From Pseudomonas fluorescens (GTDB taxonomy: Bacteria > Pseudomonadota > Gammaproteobacteria > Pseudomonadales > Pseudomonadaceae): a stretch of 64,000 nucleotides of DNA. Made by a program: the position numbers and the translations under genes. Positions 17,460 through 25,793 of this stretch are shown here, piece by piece. The notes beneath the pieces are model-generated. The model was not told the DNA's origin. It ran no database searches and was given only the letters and a program-made list of their open reading frames with translations. Location: contig NZ_LACH01000076.1 of the NCBI RefSeq assembly GCF_000968015.1, positions 22,507-86,506 on the forward strand, given 5' to 3'. The first letter of the stretch is position 1. Each line of letters starts with the position of its first letter.

Positions 17460-18317
17460 ATGAAGCGTTCAACCTATCTTGCCGATTTCCATGTCGCTGG
17501 TTTCGTCCATTGGATGGCCACGGAGCTGGATACTTCCCTTTTTCAGCATGCTTATATTGATCGCCGTAGCGGGAAAGAATGGAACTGCACAAGTTTGTTC
17601 AACGCTTTCGAAAAGTATCAATGGAACCACCCGGGCAACCACCGTTTGGCCTTCAACCCAGGATCGACGTTCTTAAGTAACGCAACGGCATTGGCTGCAT
17701 TGAAGGCGGACTTGGCCGCCGCCGGCACTGACGATTCGAAAGTGGTGAAAGCAACGTCGGATGTCATGGCATGGGGCGGCGTGACTGCTCGAAACAATGA
17801 ATGGTTAAAGCTGAACGAGGCAGGGTTGGCGCGATCGCTACAAGCAGTTCAGGCCGCCATCAATGCCGGCGATCCTGAAGCGCCTGCACTGCGTTGCGAC
17901 CAACTGCGTTTTAACTCCGGAATGACCAAGGTTTACTCGCTGCTGTGCGATGACTTCGTGATCTACGACAGCCGCGTGGCGGCAAGCTTGGGATGGCTCA
18001 TCGTCAAATACTGCGATGCGAAAAGTCTGGCTAGCGTTCCAAGTGCTCTCTGTTTCCCATGGGCGGCCGCAAAGGAGGCTCAATCAGCTGTGTTGCCAAA
18101 GCGTCGGGACCCAAGTGCAGGTCCTTACAAATTCAAACGCTTGCGCTCGGGTTCACACCATGCCCTTTGGAACATACGCGCCAGCTGGACGCTTGCCGCG
18201 GTCCTGGCGCATCCCAAGGCCTCAGGCTGCAGTTTCCACGGAATCGTCGAACCTAAAGATTCTCTCCGTGCACTGGAAGCTGCGTTGTTCATGATTGGCT
18301 ACGATTTGGGGCAGTGA
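17460..18317 (+). CDS. Unrecognised protein (285 aa), possible HhH/OGG-like fold
   Basis: The start at 17460 is chosen because AGGAG sits 7 nt upstream; an ATG at 17454 is too close to it. There is no signal peptide or membrane segment. The most distinctive segment is GMTKVYSLLCDDFVIYDSRV followed by AASLGWLIV, which resembles the helix-hairpin-helix and following Asp region of OGG-fold DNA glycosylases; this is a weak visual match. Several Trp residues (HWMATEL, WNCTSLFNAF, MAWGGVTARNNEW) look structurally conserved. It is divergent from a WYL regulator and 65 bp upstream of a small acidic protein. Function unknown. Confidence 0.7.
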   Translation: MKRSTYLADFHVAGFVHWMATELDTSLFQHAYIDRRSGKEWNCTSLFNAFEKYQWNHPGNHRLAFNPGSTFLSNATALAALKADLAAAGTDDSKVVKATSDVMAWGGVTARNNEWLKLNEAGLARSLQAVQAAINAGDPEAPALRCDQLRFNSGMTKVYSLLCDDFVIYDSRVAASLGWLIVKYCDAKSLASVPSALCFPWAAAKEAQSAVLPKRRDPSAGPYKFKRLRSGSHHALWNIRASWTLAAVLAHPKASGCSFHGIVEPKDSLRALEAALFMIGYDLGQ

Positions 18318-18382
18318 CCTGACGACTGTCGCCTGACTGGTCCTCGGGAGCACCGGGGACCACCTTCGGATTAGGAAATCAA

Positions 18383-18748
18383 ATGATGGAATCATTGAGT
18401 AACGTGCAAGTTTTGATCATGAGTCTCGCAAGTCATGGGGTTTGCGTGAGAGCCCTTCAGGCTGAGGTGGCGCAACGTCTCCCAGAAATGACGGACGAAC
18501 AGTTCCAGACTGCCCTCTTCGCTCTACAGGAAAGAAACCACATTATCGGTCTGGAGGTGAATGACCAGTGGGTGGTATCGACCGTCGATCACGCAGCTCC
18601 CGCTTACCAGTCGGAATACAGTCCCGAATTCGCTGAAATGATCATTGCGGCATCGTGCGGTGAAATGACTGAAATTGACCCTGATGAAATGATCGCCCAA
18701 CTCGAGGTGATGATTAAAAACGCCCGGGTCAAAAAATCCAAGTATTGA
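18383..18748 (+). CDS. Hypothetical acidic protein (121 aa)
   Basis: It starts MMESLSNVQVLIMSLASHGV with AGGA 6 nt upstream. Residues 5-65 look like a small winged helix (LQAEVAQRLPEMTDEQFQTA then LQERNHIIGLEVNDQWVVST). The C-terminal part is acidic (GEMTEIDPDEMIAQLEVMI) and ends in a basic tail. It is probably co-transcribed with the preceding 285-aa protein gene. No family was recognised; a DNA-binding or partner protein is possible. Confidence 0.65.
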   Translation: MMESLSNVQVLIMSLASHGVCVRALQAEVAQRLPEMTDEQFQTALFALQERNHIIGLEVNDQWVVSTVDHAAPAYQSEYSPEFAEMIIAASCGEMTEIDPDEMIAQLEVMIKNARVKKSKY

Positions 18749-19080
18749 GTCTCATGCCGTACCGGCAGAAATCGACCGATTGAATCCACAGCCCAAAGCC
18801 ACCGGTCAGGGCACCTATCAAAAAGTGCGCGTTTCCTTAGCGCGATGCTACCAAGCAACGTCAAAAACCCAGTCATTTAGCGAATTCCTCGCGACTGGAA
18901 TTTTTTCATGGCGTGAAGTGTAAAGCGCAAAAGGTGTCCTAGACTACAGGCTTAAATGGTCTGACTTCATGAATTGCTCACCGCTGTAACTACTGGGTTT
19001 TTATATGAATTCAGACAGTCTTCAGACGCAGCATTGCCTTTATCGAATGCCCTCTATCGACCCAACAGCGGGATGCAAAT
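18749..19080. other. Intergenic region, about 330 bp
   Basis: This region precedes the acyltransferase gene. A short open frame (ATG 19004 to TAG 19087) overlaps the acyltransferase start but has no ribosome-binding site worth noting. No clear terminator or repeat was seen. It is somewhat AT-richer than its surroundings, which fits a promoter region. Confidence 0.4.
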
Positions 19081-20094
19081 ATGAATAGTATTTCCGGAGA
19101 GGGTTCTCGATTCAGCGTACTTGATGGATGGCGCGGCATAAGCATCTTGCTTGTCCTGGCGTGCCACCTGCTACCACTTGGCCCAAAGCCTTGGCAATTT
19201 AATGCCGCCGCAGGCGTTATGGGAATGGCTATATTTTTTACGCTATCGGGTTTCCTGATAACAAACTTTCTGCTCAACAACAGCAGCGTCGTTGATTTTT
19301 TAATCCGCAGAATCTTTCGGGTTGTGCCGCTCGCCTGGTTGTACATGCTCATTGCTTTGCCTGTCATGAACAGCACTCCGGATGTCTACATCGCAAACTT
19401 TCTGTTCGTTGCCAACTGGCCGCCTATGTGGCTTGGCAGTGTAAACGGCCACCTTTGGAGTTTGTGCATGGAGGTCCAGTTTTATTTCGCCATCGCTTGG
19501 CTGGTCGTTCTGATGAGAAACAAGTGGGTAATGCTAATCCCTTGTCTCTGCATCGCTGTCACGATGTATCGAGTCATGAATGATGTCCATGTCGCAATCA
19601 ACACTTATTACCGCATTGATGAAATACTTTCCGGATGCATACTTGCACTGATATACAACAATAGACTGGGCAACATCCTTGCCAAACTTCCGACACAAAC
19701 GGCAACCACTCAAATATTTTTATTCCTCCTGTTTGTCTTGTCCTGCCATCCCGATGCGGGCTTCATGAACTACTTCCGCCCCTATCTTGCCGCAGCAATG
19801 GTGGGGAGCACATTACTCAATAGCCGGACACGAGTTGCCCTGCTTCTGAACAATCGTGCTTTATTTTATATTGCCACCATCTCGTACGCGCTCTACGTTG
19901 TTCATCCGATGCTAATACATACTTGGCTGGGTAGCGGAGATACCGTCATAAAATACTTGAAGCGCCCTTTGTTGTTCGCCGCCATTTTTATCACCGCACA
20001 TATCTCGACTTTCTATTACGAAAAATGGTGGATTGCTTTTGGTAAGAGATTTGCCAAGAAAGTGGCTAGCCAATCTGTTACATCGGTCGGTTGA
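19081..20094 (+). CDS. Acyltransferase family 3 membrane protein (OafA/YrhL-like)
   Basis: A 337-residue protein with about ten membrane segments. The N-terminal VLDGWRGISILLVLACHLL carries the catalytic His of acyltransferase family 3, followed by GMAIFFTLSGFLITNFLL and LIRRIFRVVPLAWLY. These enzymes O-acetylate or acylate surface sugars at the inner membrane. It is shorter than two-domain OafA and has no SGNH domain. The gene is slightly AT-richer than its neighbours, as is common for surface-modification genes acquired by transfer. Confidence 0.87.
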   Translation: MNSISGEGSRFSVLDGWRGISILLVLACHLLPLGPKPWQFNAAAGVMGMAIFFTLSGFLITNFLLNNSSVVDFLIRRIFRVVPLAWLYMLIALPVMNSTPDVYIANFLFVANWPPMWLGSVNGHLWSLCMEVQFYFAIAWLVVLMRNKWVMLIPCLCIAVTMYRVMNDVHVAINTYYRIDEILSGCILALIYNNRLGNILAKLPTQTATTQIFLFLLFVLSCHPDAGFMNYFRPYLAAAMVGSTLLNSRTRVALLLNNRALFYIATISYALYVVHPMLIHTWLGSGDTVIKYLKRPLLFAAIFITAHISTFYYEKWWIAFGKRFAKKVASQSVTSVG

Positions 20095-20259
20095 ATCCAC
20101 AGTCGATTGCGGCCCTGCACGACAGGAAGCAATCCGGCCATAAGCGGTCGGAGCTGCATTTGTGCCGTCCATGGGACTGCTCGGAGCCCCGACTGCATCT
20201 TCGGACGATGCCCCCAGGCCCAATAGTTAAACTTTTACCCGTCTAGCCAAGGATCCCCT

Positions 20260-21147
20260 ATGCCTACTTTTTTGACCCGTATAGTGCTTCTCGCAAGCCT
20301 GGTTACAGCCCCGTATTTCGCGTCTGCGGCTGAAGAAAAAGTCAGTTTTTCCGTTGACGGAATGAACGTCGTCGGCACTCTGAACCTGCCCGACGGCGTT
20401 AAGAAGCCCCCGGTAATTCTGTTGCTTCACAGTTTCGGGGGCAGTAGGGATGAGGGGATCATTCCGGCCGTCAATGAAGGAATCTACGCCCGTGCTGCGC
20501 GTCTTTGGGCCGGACAAGGCATTGCCAGCCTGCGCATCGATTACCGTTTTGATGGCGACAGTGAGGGTGCCAAGACCGACGGCACACTCGATACGTATGT
20601 TGAGGATGGGCTGGCTGCGCTCGACTTTCTGGCCAAGTCCGGGCGCGTTGACGCCAACCGCATGGCGCTTGTTGGATGGAGCATGGGCGGAGCAATTGGT
20701 GCTGCTGTAGCAGGACGGACCCCGCATAAACTCGACGCGGTCGCACTCTGGAACCCCGCGACCAATATGGGAGCCGCTTTCCCGCTGTTATGGGGCTCCG
20801 AGAAGATCAAGGAAGCGTTGCGAAGCGGTGACACCCCCGTCGCACTGGCAGTTCCTGGTGGTGGCGAGGTCAAGCTTAAATCCGCGTTCTTTGTCAGCTT
20901 GATGACCCTCGATGCCGCCGCCGAGATCACCCAGTACAAGGGCCCACTGCTCGTCGCCGTCGGCACTAACGACAACATCGTTTCTCCGCAGCCAACCCTC
21001 GGAAAAAGCTTTATCCGCTATCATCCCGGAGAACATGAGCTGCTTGTCCGGCCCATGGATCACGCCTTCAACATGAGCAAAGACGAGAAGCAGATCGACG
21101 AGCTGATTTCGACGACAGCTACCTTCGTCAAGAAACACATTCACTGA
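20260..21147 (+). CDS. Exported alpha/beta hydrolase (dienelactone-hydrolase-like)
   Basis: A 295-residue protein with a signal peptide (MPTFLTRIVLLASLVTAPYF, cleavage near ASA-AE). Catalytic features are the oxyanion LLLHSFGGSRDEG region (about 55-65), nucleophile Ser141 in LVGWSMGGAIGAAV, an Asp in VAVGTNDNIVSPQP and a C-terminal His in PMDHAFNMS. It is probably a periplasmic esterase or peptidase-like hydrolase. AAGGA precedes the start at normal spacing. It has no operon partner. Confidence 0.85.
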   Translation: MPTFLTRIVLLASLVTAPYFASAAEEKVSFSVDGMNVVGTLNLPDGVKKPPVILLLHSFGGSRDEGIIPAVNEGIYARAARLWAGQGIASLRIDYRFDGDSEGAKTDGTLDTYVEDGLAALDFLAKSGRVDANRMALVGWSMGGAIGAAVAGRTPHKLDAVALWNPATNMGAAFPLLWGSEKIKEALRSGDTPVALAVPGGGEVKLKSAFFVSLMTLDAAAEITQYKGPLLVAVGTNDNIVSPQPTLGKSFIRYHPGEHELLVRPMDHAFNMSKDEKQIDELISTTATFVKKHIH

Positions 21148-21284
21148 TCCCGATATCCCCGACTATTTCAAGTTGCTTGAAACGAGTCCCCTGCCGTTGA
21201 CTAACGACTGGCAAGGGGCTTAGTTGCTGAAGCCGCATGACGTGACCGTGTTCGGCGAATACCTTTTTAACCCGGTTGTTGCCG

Positions 21285-22574
21285 TTACTTGTTAAGGCGC
21301 AGAGCGTCGAAAGCATCTCGCGCTTGGCATGCGGTATAGGTCATTTGCGCGGCGACCAGACCGGCCAGACCAAACGTACGGGTCAACCCGAACTGGCGGA
21401 AACCGTCGGGTATCGGAATCGACTTGGCGATAGCGTCAGCCAGAACCTCGCCCGCCACCGTCGTGGGCGCCATGCCATGACCACCAAAACCAACGGCGTG
21501 CCAGACGCCCGCTTCATCTTGGCCAATCTGGGCCATTTGATGCCGGCCGTAACTCATCAACCCGCCCCAGGAATATTGGATTTCTACACCTTCCAGTTGC
21601 GGATAGACGTTTAAAAGATCTGTCTTGAGCAGACTGGCGATCGCTTCCGGGCTCCGATTGAGCACCGAAATCCGCCCTCCCCATAAAATTCTGCTGTCGC
21701 GAAGCGGCCGGTAGTAATCAAACGCGAACCGCGTGTCGTAGACCGCTGATTCACAGTCAATAACTTCTTTCAAGCGAGCCCCGAGAGGTTCGGTTGCTAC
21801 GACATAGGTGGCAATGGGTAATACAGCACGTTCGACCGGGCGATAGACGCCGCGCGCGTACCCGCCACAGGAAAAGATGACATGCTCGGCATGCACTTCC
21901 CCGCCTTCGGTTTGCACAACATATTTCTTTCCACGCTTCTCGATATTCAGGGCGGATGATTGTTCATGGATACGCACACCGAATTCAGCCACCGTGCGAG
22001 CAATGCCGTACACGTACTTGAGAGGATGAAAGTGGAAGGCGTTACGCTCCAGCAGGCCGCCGAAATAGCGCTCAGTCTTGAGTAGCTCTTTTAACTGGCC
22101 TGGCGGCATGTATTCCCAATCAACTCCGTAGACGTCACTCATGAGTTTTCGCGGTGTTTCAAGTCTTGCCGGGTCGTTGAACCAATTGGCGAGAATCACC
22201 CCCTGGTCAACCAGGTCACAATCGATACCGTATTGTTTGACGCGATTGCGGATCAACTCAACGGCATCAAGCGTTAGCCGGTAAAGGCGCTGCGCCTCTT
22301 CAACGCCAAGGGTGGCGAGAAGGTCAGCGTTTCCCAGGCTGTAGCCTCCGAAGACGAAGCCGCCGTTACGACCCGAGGCCCCATGACCGATGCTATGAGA
22401 TTCCAGAACGATGACGTCATTGATACCTCGCTCCGCCAACCCGAGTGCGGTCGACAGGCCTGCCAGCCCACCGCCGAGGATGCACACTTTAGTCTCTACG
22501 CGACCCGATTGAGCGGGATAGGGGGTGATGTCGGCCGTGGTTTCATAAAAGGTTTGCTGGTAATCAGTGCTCAT
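21285..22574 (-). CDS. FAD-dependent oxidoreductase (DAO family, PuuB-like)
   Basis: A 429-residue protein from ATG 22574 (MSTDYQQTFYETT); a TTG at 22607 overlapping the upstream stop is a weaker alternative. The dinucleotide fold is CILGGGLAGLSTALGLAERG (about 32-51), followed by GHGASGRNGGFVFGGYSLG. The C-terminal FAD contact is HAVGFGGHGMAPTTVAGE. This arrangement is that of gamma-glutamylputrescine oxidase and glycine/sarcosine oxidases, which oxidise amines to aldehydes with H2O2. It is encoded 30 bp downstream of a hydrolase in the C45/ABC cluster and probably oxidises an amine released there. Confidence 0.88.
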   Translation of the reverse strand: MSTDYQQTFYETTADITPYPAQSGRVETKVCILGGGLAGLSTALGLAERGINDVIVLESHSIGHGASGRNGGFVFGGYSLGNADLLATLGVEEAQRLYRLTLDAVELIRNRVKQYGIDCDLVDQGVILANWFNDPARLETPRKLMSDVYGVDWEYMPPGQLKELLKTERYFGGLLERNAFHFHPLKYVYGIARTVAEFGVRIHEQSSALNIEKRGKKYVVQTEGGEVHAEHVIFSCGGYARGVYRPVERAVLPIATYVVATEPLGARLKEVIDCESAVYDTRFAFDYYRPLRDSRILWGGRISVLNRSPEAIASLLKTDLLNVYPQLEGVEIQYSWGGLMSYGRHQMAQIGQDEAGVWHAVGFGGHGMAPTTVAGEVLADAIAKSIPIPDGFRQFGLTRTFGLAGLVAAQMTYTACQARDAFDALRLNK

Positions 22575-22603
22575 AAATTGATGTGGCCTCGACGACGTTT
22601 TGA

Positions 22604-23443
22604 TCAATCGCCTAGTTGCAATAGAAAGTCCTGGACGTAGGGCACAACCGATATTCCGGCGTGGGCGGTGTTGGGAACAATGTCTTGCTGAACACGTATG
22701 TCATAGGCCTCAAGGTTACGTGCGAGCGTTGCGTTGCGCTCCACCCTTGTACGCCCGGCATCGTTGATGCCTTCCATGTATTGCACTGAACCGGGTGCGT
22801 AGTGAATCTCCCAGGTTTCCAGGTCTGCGGCACCCACTAACAGTTGAACATCGACTTCACGCAGCGCATCGAGATTCAGACGCTTGCCGAAAATCGCCTC
22901 GATCCCTCCGGTACCCACCCACCAATCGCGCCCCTCATCGATCAAGGTCACCGACCCCGGTGCACCGATAGAAACGGAGCGTAGACGTTCGGGGTGCAGG
23001 TAGTAAAATCGGTTCGCAAAGTGTCCACCGCCCGAATAACCAAACAATGAAAACTTCTCGAACGAAGTGCTGAGCGCCTCGCAGACTTCATCGACCATTG
23101 CCAGCAGGACTTCGTCATAACGAATGTCGCCTTCCTTAAGGTATTTGAAACCATGCGGGTTGCCATCGCCCAGTGGGCCTACCGGAAACAGCGGCGCGAG
23201 AATGATGTAGCGATTGAAGCGCCCGAACTCGGCGAACGCGTCCCGATACTCGACCATCGTGCGCCCGGTACCATGGATCGCGACCAGCAGACGGTGGCCT
23301 TGAGGTGCTTGGTCGAAGGTTTGCGGAACATAAAGACAATAGGCAAAACGCGGATCCTTACGGCACGAAAAAATGGTCGTGCTACCTCGGTAGTACATCT
23401 GGCGATGCCGCGATTCGGGGGTGTCTTGAGGGTTGCTCAACAT
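22604..23443 (-). CDS. Alpha/beta hydrolase (PHB-depolymerase/esterase-like)
   Basis: A 279-residue protein without a signal peptide. LVAIHGTGRTMVEYRDAFAE (53-72) provides the oxyanion site, Ser137 in FSLFGYSGGGHFANRFYYLH is the nucleophile, LLVGAADLETWE contains the acid and TAHAGISV near the C-terminus the His. It resembles polyhydroxyalkanoate-depolymerase/feruloyl-esterase-like enzymes. It is divergent from the GntR regulator and co-directional with the FAD oxidase. A cytosolic esterase or amidase for the imported compound is the likely role. Confidence 0.82.
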   Translation of the reverse strand: MLSNPQDTPESRHRQMYYRGSTTIFSCRKDPRFAYCLYVPQTFDQAPQGHRLLVAIHGTGRTMVEYRDAFAEFGRFNRYIILAPLFPVGPLGDGNPHGFKYLKEGDIRYDEVLLAMVDEVCEALSTSFEKFSLFGYSGGGHFANRFYYLHPERLRSVSIGAPGSVTLIDEGRDWWVGTGGIEAIFGKRLNLDALREVDVQLLVGAADLETWEIHYAPGSVQYMEGINDAGRTRVERNATLARNLEAYDIRVQQDIVPNTAHAGISVVPYVQDFLLQLGD

Positions 23444-23550
23444 TGTGAAACCTCGTTGATAATTGTGCCATTATTGAAAACTACAGCGGGTCAGGGTCAT
23501 GCACGGTCGACGACTCACACACCCACTACCCAGTTTTGTGGAAGTCACCT

Positions 23551-24171
23551 TTGAACAAAAAAACTACTGATCGCAGCCAATTGGTGCTGCTGATTTCAAA
23601 CGACATTAATGCCGGTGTTCTTCCGACCGGCAGCTGGCTCAAGCAGATCGATCTCGAACACCGCTACGGCTGTACTCGACTGGACATCCGTCGTGCGCTG
23701 GACCAGTTGGTCCTCAAAAACATGGTCGAACACATCCCCAATCGCGGTTACTACGTGCACACGCCTGACTTGACCCAGGTGTCGGATACCCGCGAAGTCC
23801 GCATCGCACTCGAATGTGCAGCCGTCGATCAGATGCAGGTCACCGAGGAGCGTTTGCAGGCGCTGGACGTCATCGCGCAGCGCTTCAGCCGCCTGGTCAA
23901 CGAAGGGACGATGCAAGAGTGCTACGTCGCGAATCTCGAGTTTCATCGCGGGATCTATGACATGTGCACCAACCGGGTAATGATCGAGTTCATCGAAGAA
24001 ATTCGCAGCCGCCCCCCCTCGTCTCCAGGTGGCACCTGGCGTACGCATCTGCGCGCCGAGCAGTCGAGCCGCGAACACTTCCAGATCGTTGAGCTCCTGC
24101 GTAAGGGTGACCGCGAACAACTCAAGCGACTGATCGCGGCGCACATCCGTCAAACCCCACTGGAGCAATGA
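23551..24171 (+). CDS. GntR-family (FadR/FCD type) transcriptional regulator
   Basis: A 206-residue protein if started at TTG 23551, where GGAAG lies 6 nt upstream; a TTG at 23536 is another option. The winged helix (about 1-65) has GVLPTGSWLKQIDLEHRYGC and LDIRRALDQLVLKNMVEHIP. The FCD effector domain follows with metal-type ligands in LEFHRGIYDMCTN and a terminal REHFQIVELLRKGD and AAHIRQT. It is divergent from the hydrolase-FAD pair and convergent with the ABC operon, so it is the likely local regulator. Confidence 0.87.
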   Translation: MNKKTTDRSQLVLLISNDINAGVLPTGSWLKQIDLEHRYGCTRLDIRRALDQLVLKNMVEHIPNRGYYVHTPDLTQVSDTREVRIALECAAVDQMQVTEERLQALDVIAQRFSRLVNEGTMQECYVANLEFHRGIYDMCTNRVMIEFIEEIRSRPPSSPGGTWRTHLRAEQSSREHFQIVELLRKGDREQLKRLIAAHIRQTPLEQ

Positions 24172-24174
24172 GTT

Positions 24175-25728
24175 TCAAGGCTTGATGCTGACGCCCCACA
24201 GGCGCGGCTTCTGCCCGATCCAGGCGTCGTAGCCCTCTACGTTCTGATTCAGCGCAACGATGTCCAGGCCGTTGTACATGACGATCATCGGCACTTGATC
24301 GATGAAGCGCTCATGCAGTTGATCGAAGATTGACTGACGCTTGGCGACGTCACCTTCCTTCAGTGCCTGGCTCAGCAACTCAATCGCCACAGGATCCTCC
24401 CAGACCTTGCGCGACTCTTTGTCCTTGTTACCCGTCACCTGCTCGAAACTCAGCGCCGGATCGAAGCGTGCCGAATAGGTGAAGGACATGGCTTGATAAC
24501 GCCCGGCCTGGTAACGCTCAAGCTGAGTGCCCCACTCCATCACTTCAACCTGCGCGTTAATGCCGACTGCTTGAAGCATCGCCTGGGCAATAATGGCCAG
24601 GTCGTAACTGGGAACCATCGAGCGTTTGTTGGCGACGATCGTCAGTGGTTGGCCGCGATAGCCTGCCTCCTGGAGCAGTTGCGCCGCCTTTTGTGGGTCG
24701 TAGGTGAAGCCGCGTTGCTCGCTTGGACCGTAGTAGTTGGAGGCCACGCTGATGATTGAGTTGTTAGGCACACCGAAGCCATTGCTCGTCGTCGCGACCA
24801 GTTGTTTGACATCGATGGCGGCGGCAATGGCTTGACGAATGCGCTTGTCCTTGAGCAACGGATCCCGGGTCTGGAACATCAGCACATTCATGGTCGCGCT
24901 GGGGTCTGTCGAGACCTTGAGCGTTGCGTGGGTCTTGATCTCTGGCAGGTCGGTTTCGGTGACTTCTGCCATGTCCAGGTCGCCCGAAAAGAGCGCCGCC
25001 TTGACCGTCGCCTGATCGGGAATAATCACAAACCGTACTTCATGGGTCAGCGCGCTCTTGCCGCCGGTATAGCCATCGCGCGGGCCGGGCAAGGACTGAT
25101 AGCCAGTGAATTTGGTCAGCGTGACGTACTGCCCACGCTTCCACTCGCTTAACTGATAAGGGCCAGTGCCTATCGGCGCCAGGAACTCACCTTGAGCGTT
25201 GACCGAGGCTTTGTTCAGTACCGCGGTGCCGCCGCAATCGGTACGCGCCAGCGTGGCGAGGAACATACCGCTGGGCTTTTCCAGTTCCATCACTACGGTA
25301 TGGTCATCCGGTGCCGTTACCTTGGTCACCTTGGTCAAGCCACTGCCATCGAACTCCGGCAGGCAACGCCACTGAGTCTTGGGGTCCATGTCCCGGTTCC
25401 AGCTCCATAACACGTCGGCGGCGGTCAACGGCTCCCCGTTATGGAACTTCACCCCTTGGCGCAAGGTGAAGGTGTAGGTCAGACCATCGGCAGAGACATC
25501 GATCTTCTGTGCCAGTAACGGTTTGACTTCGCCCTTTTCCCCATAGGCCACCAACCCTTCGGTCATGTGCAGCACGACCGCATCGGAACGGTCATCACGA
25601 TTGACGCCAGGGTCCAGGCTGCGAATATCGGAGTTCATTGCCAGACGCAAGGTTTGCGCCTGGGCGATTCCGCAACCGATCAGGGTCATCATGCTCAGCG
25701 TCAAAGCGTTTACTAAAAAGCGATTCAT
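24175..25728 (-). CDS. ABC transporter substrate-binding protein, peptide/nickel family (SBP_bac_5)
   Basis: A 517-residue periplasmic protein with an N-terminal signal (MNRFLVNALTLSMMTLIGCG, then AQA-QT). LIGC could also serve as a lipobox. Family motifs are VVLHMTEGLVAYG, YTFTLRQGVKFHNGEPLTAA, DVLWSWNRDMDPKTQW and a C-terminal LHERFIDQVPMIVMY. It delivers oligopeptide-like ligands to the permeases encoded upstream on the same strand. It is the last gene of the operon, 66 bp after the ATPase. Confidence 0.92.
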   Translation of the reverse strand: MNRFLVNALTLSMMTLIGCGIAQAQTLRLAMNSDIRSLDPGVNRDDRSDAVVLHMTEGLVAYGEKGEVKPLLAQKIDVSADGLTYTFTLRQGVKFHNGEPLTAADVLWSWNRDMDPKTQWRCLPEFDGSGLTKVTKVTAPDDHTVVMELEKPSGMFLATLARTDCGGTAVLNKASVNAQGEFLAPIGTGPYQLSEWKRGQYVTLTKFTGYQSLPGPRDGYTGGKSALTHEVRFVIIPDQATVKAALFSGDLDMAEVTETDLPEIKTHATLKVSTDPSATMNVLMFQTRDPLLKDKRIRQAIAAAIDVKQLVATTSNGFGVPNNSIISVASNYYGPSEQRGFTYDPQKAAQLLQEAGYRGQPLTIVANKRSMVPSYDLAIIAQAMLQAVGINAQVEVMEWGTQLERYQAGRYQAMSFTYSARFDPALSFEQVTGNKDKESRKVWEDPVAIELLSQALKEGDVAKRQSIFDQLHERFIDQVPMIVMYNGLDIVALNQNVEGYDAWIGQKPRLWGVSIKP

Positions 25729-25793
25729 AAGCGAGTCCTTGATAAAGAGGAAACAGGTTCACGCCGCCACAGGTACGACGGCCTTAAAGTCCT

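Noticed and set aside
19004..19087. Possible 27-codon leader peptide overlapping the acyltransferase start
   Set aside because: No ribosome-binding site and no regulatory codon run; the overlap is probably accidental.
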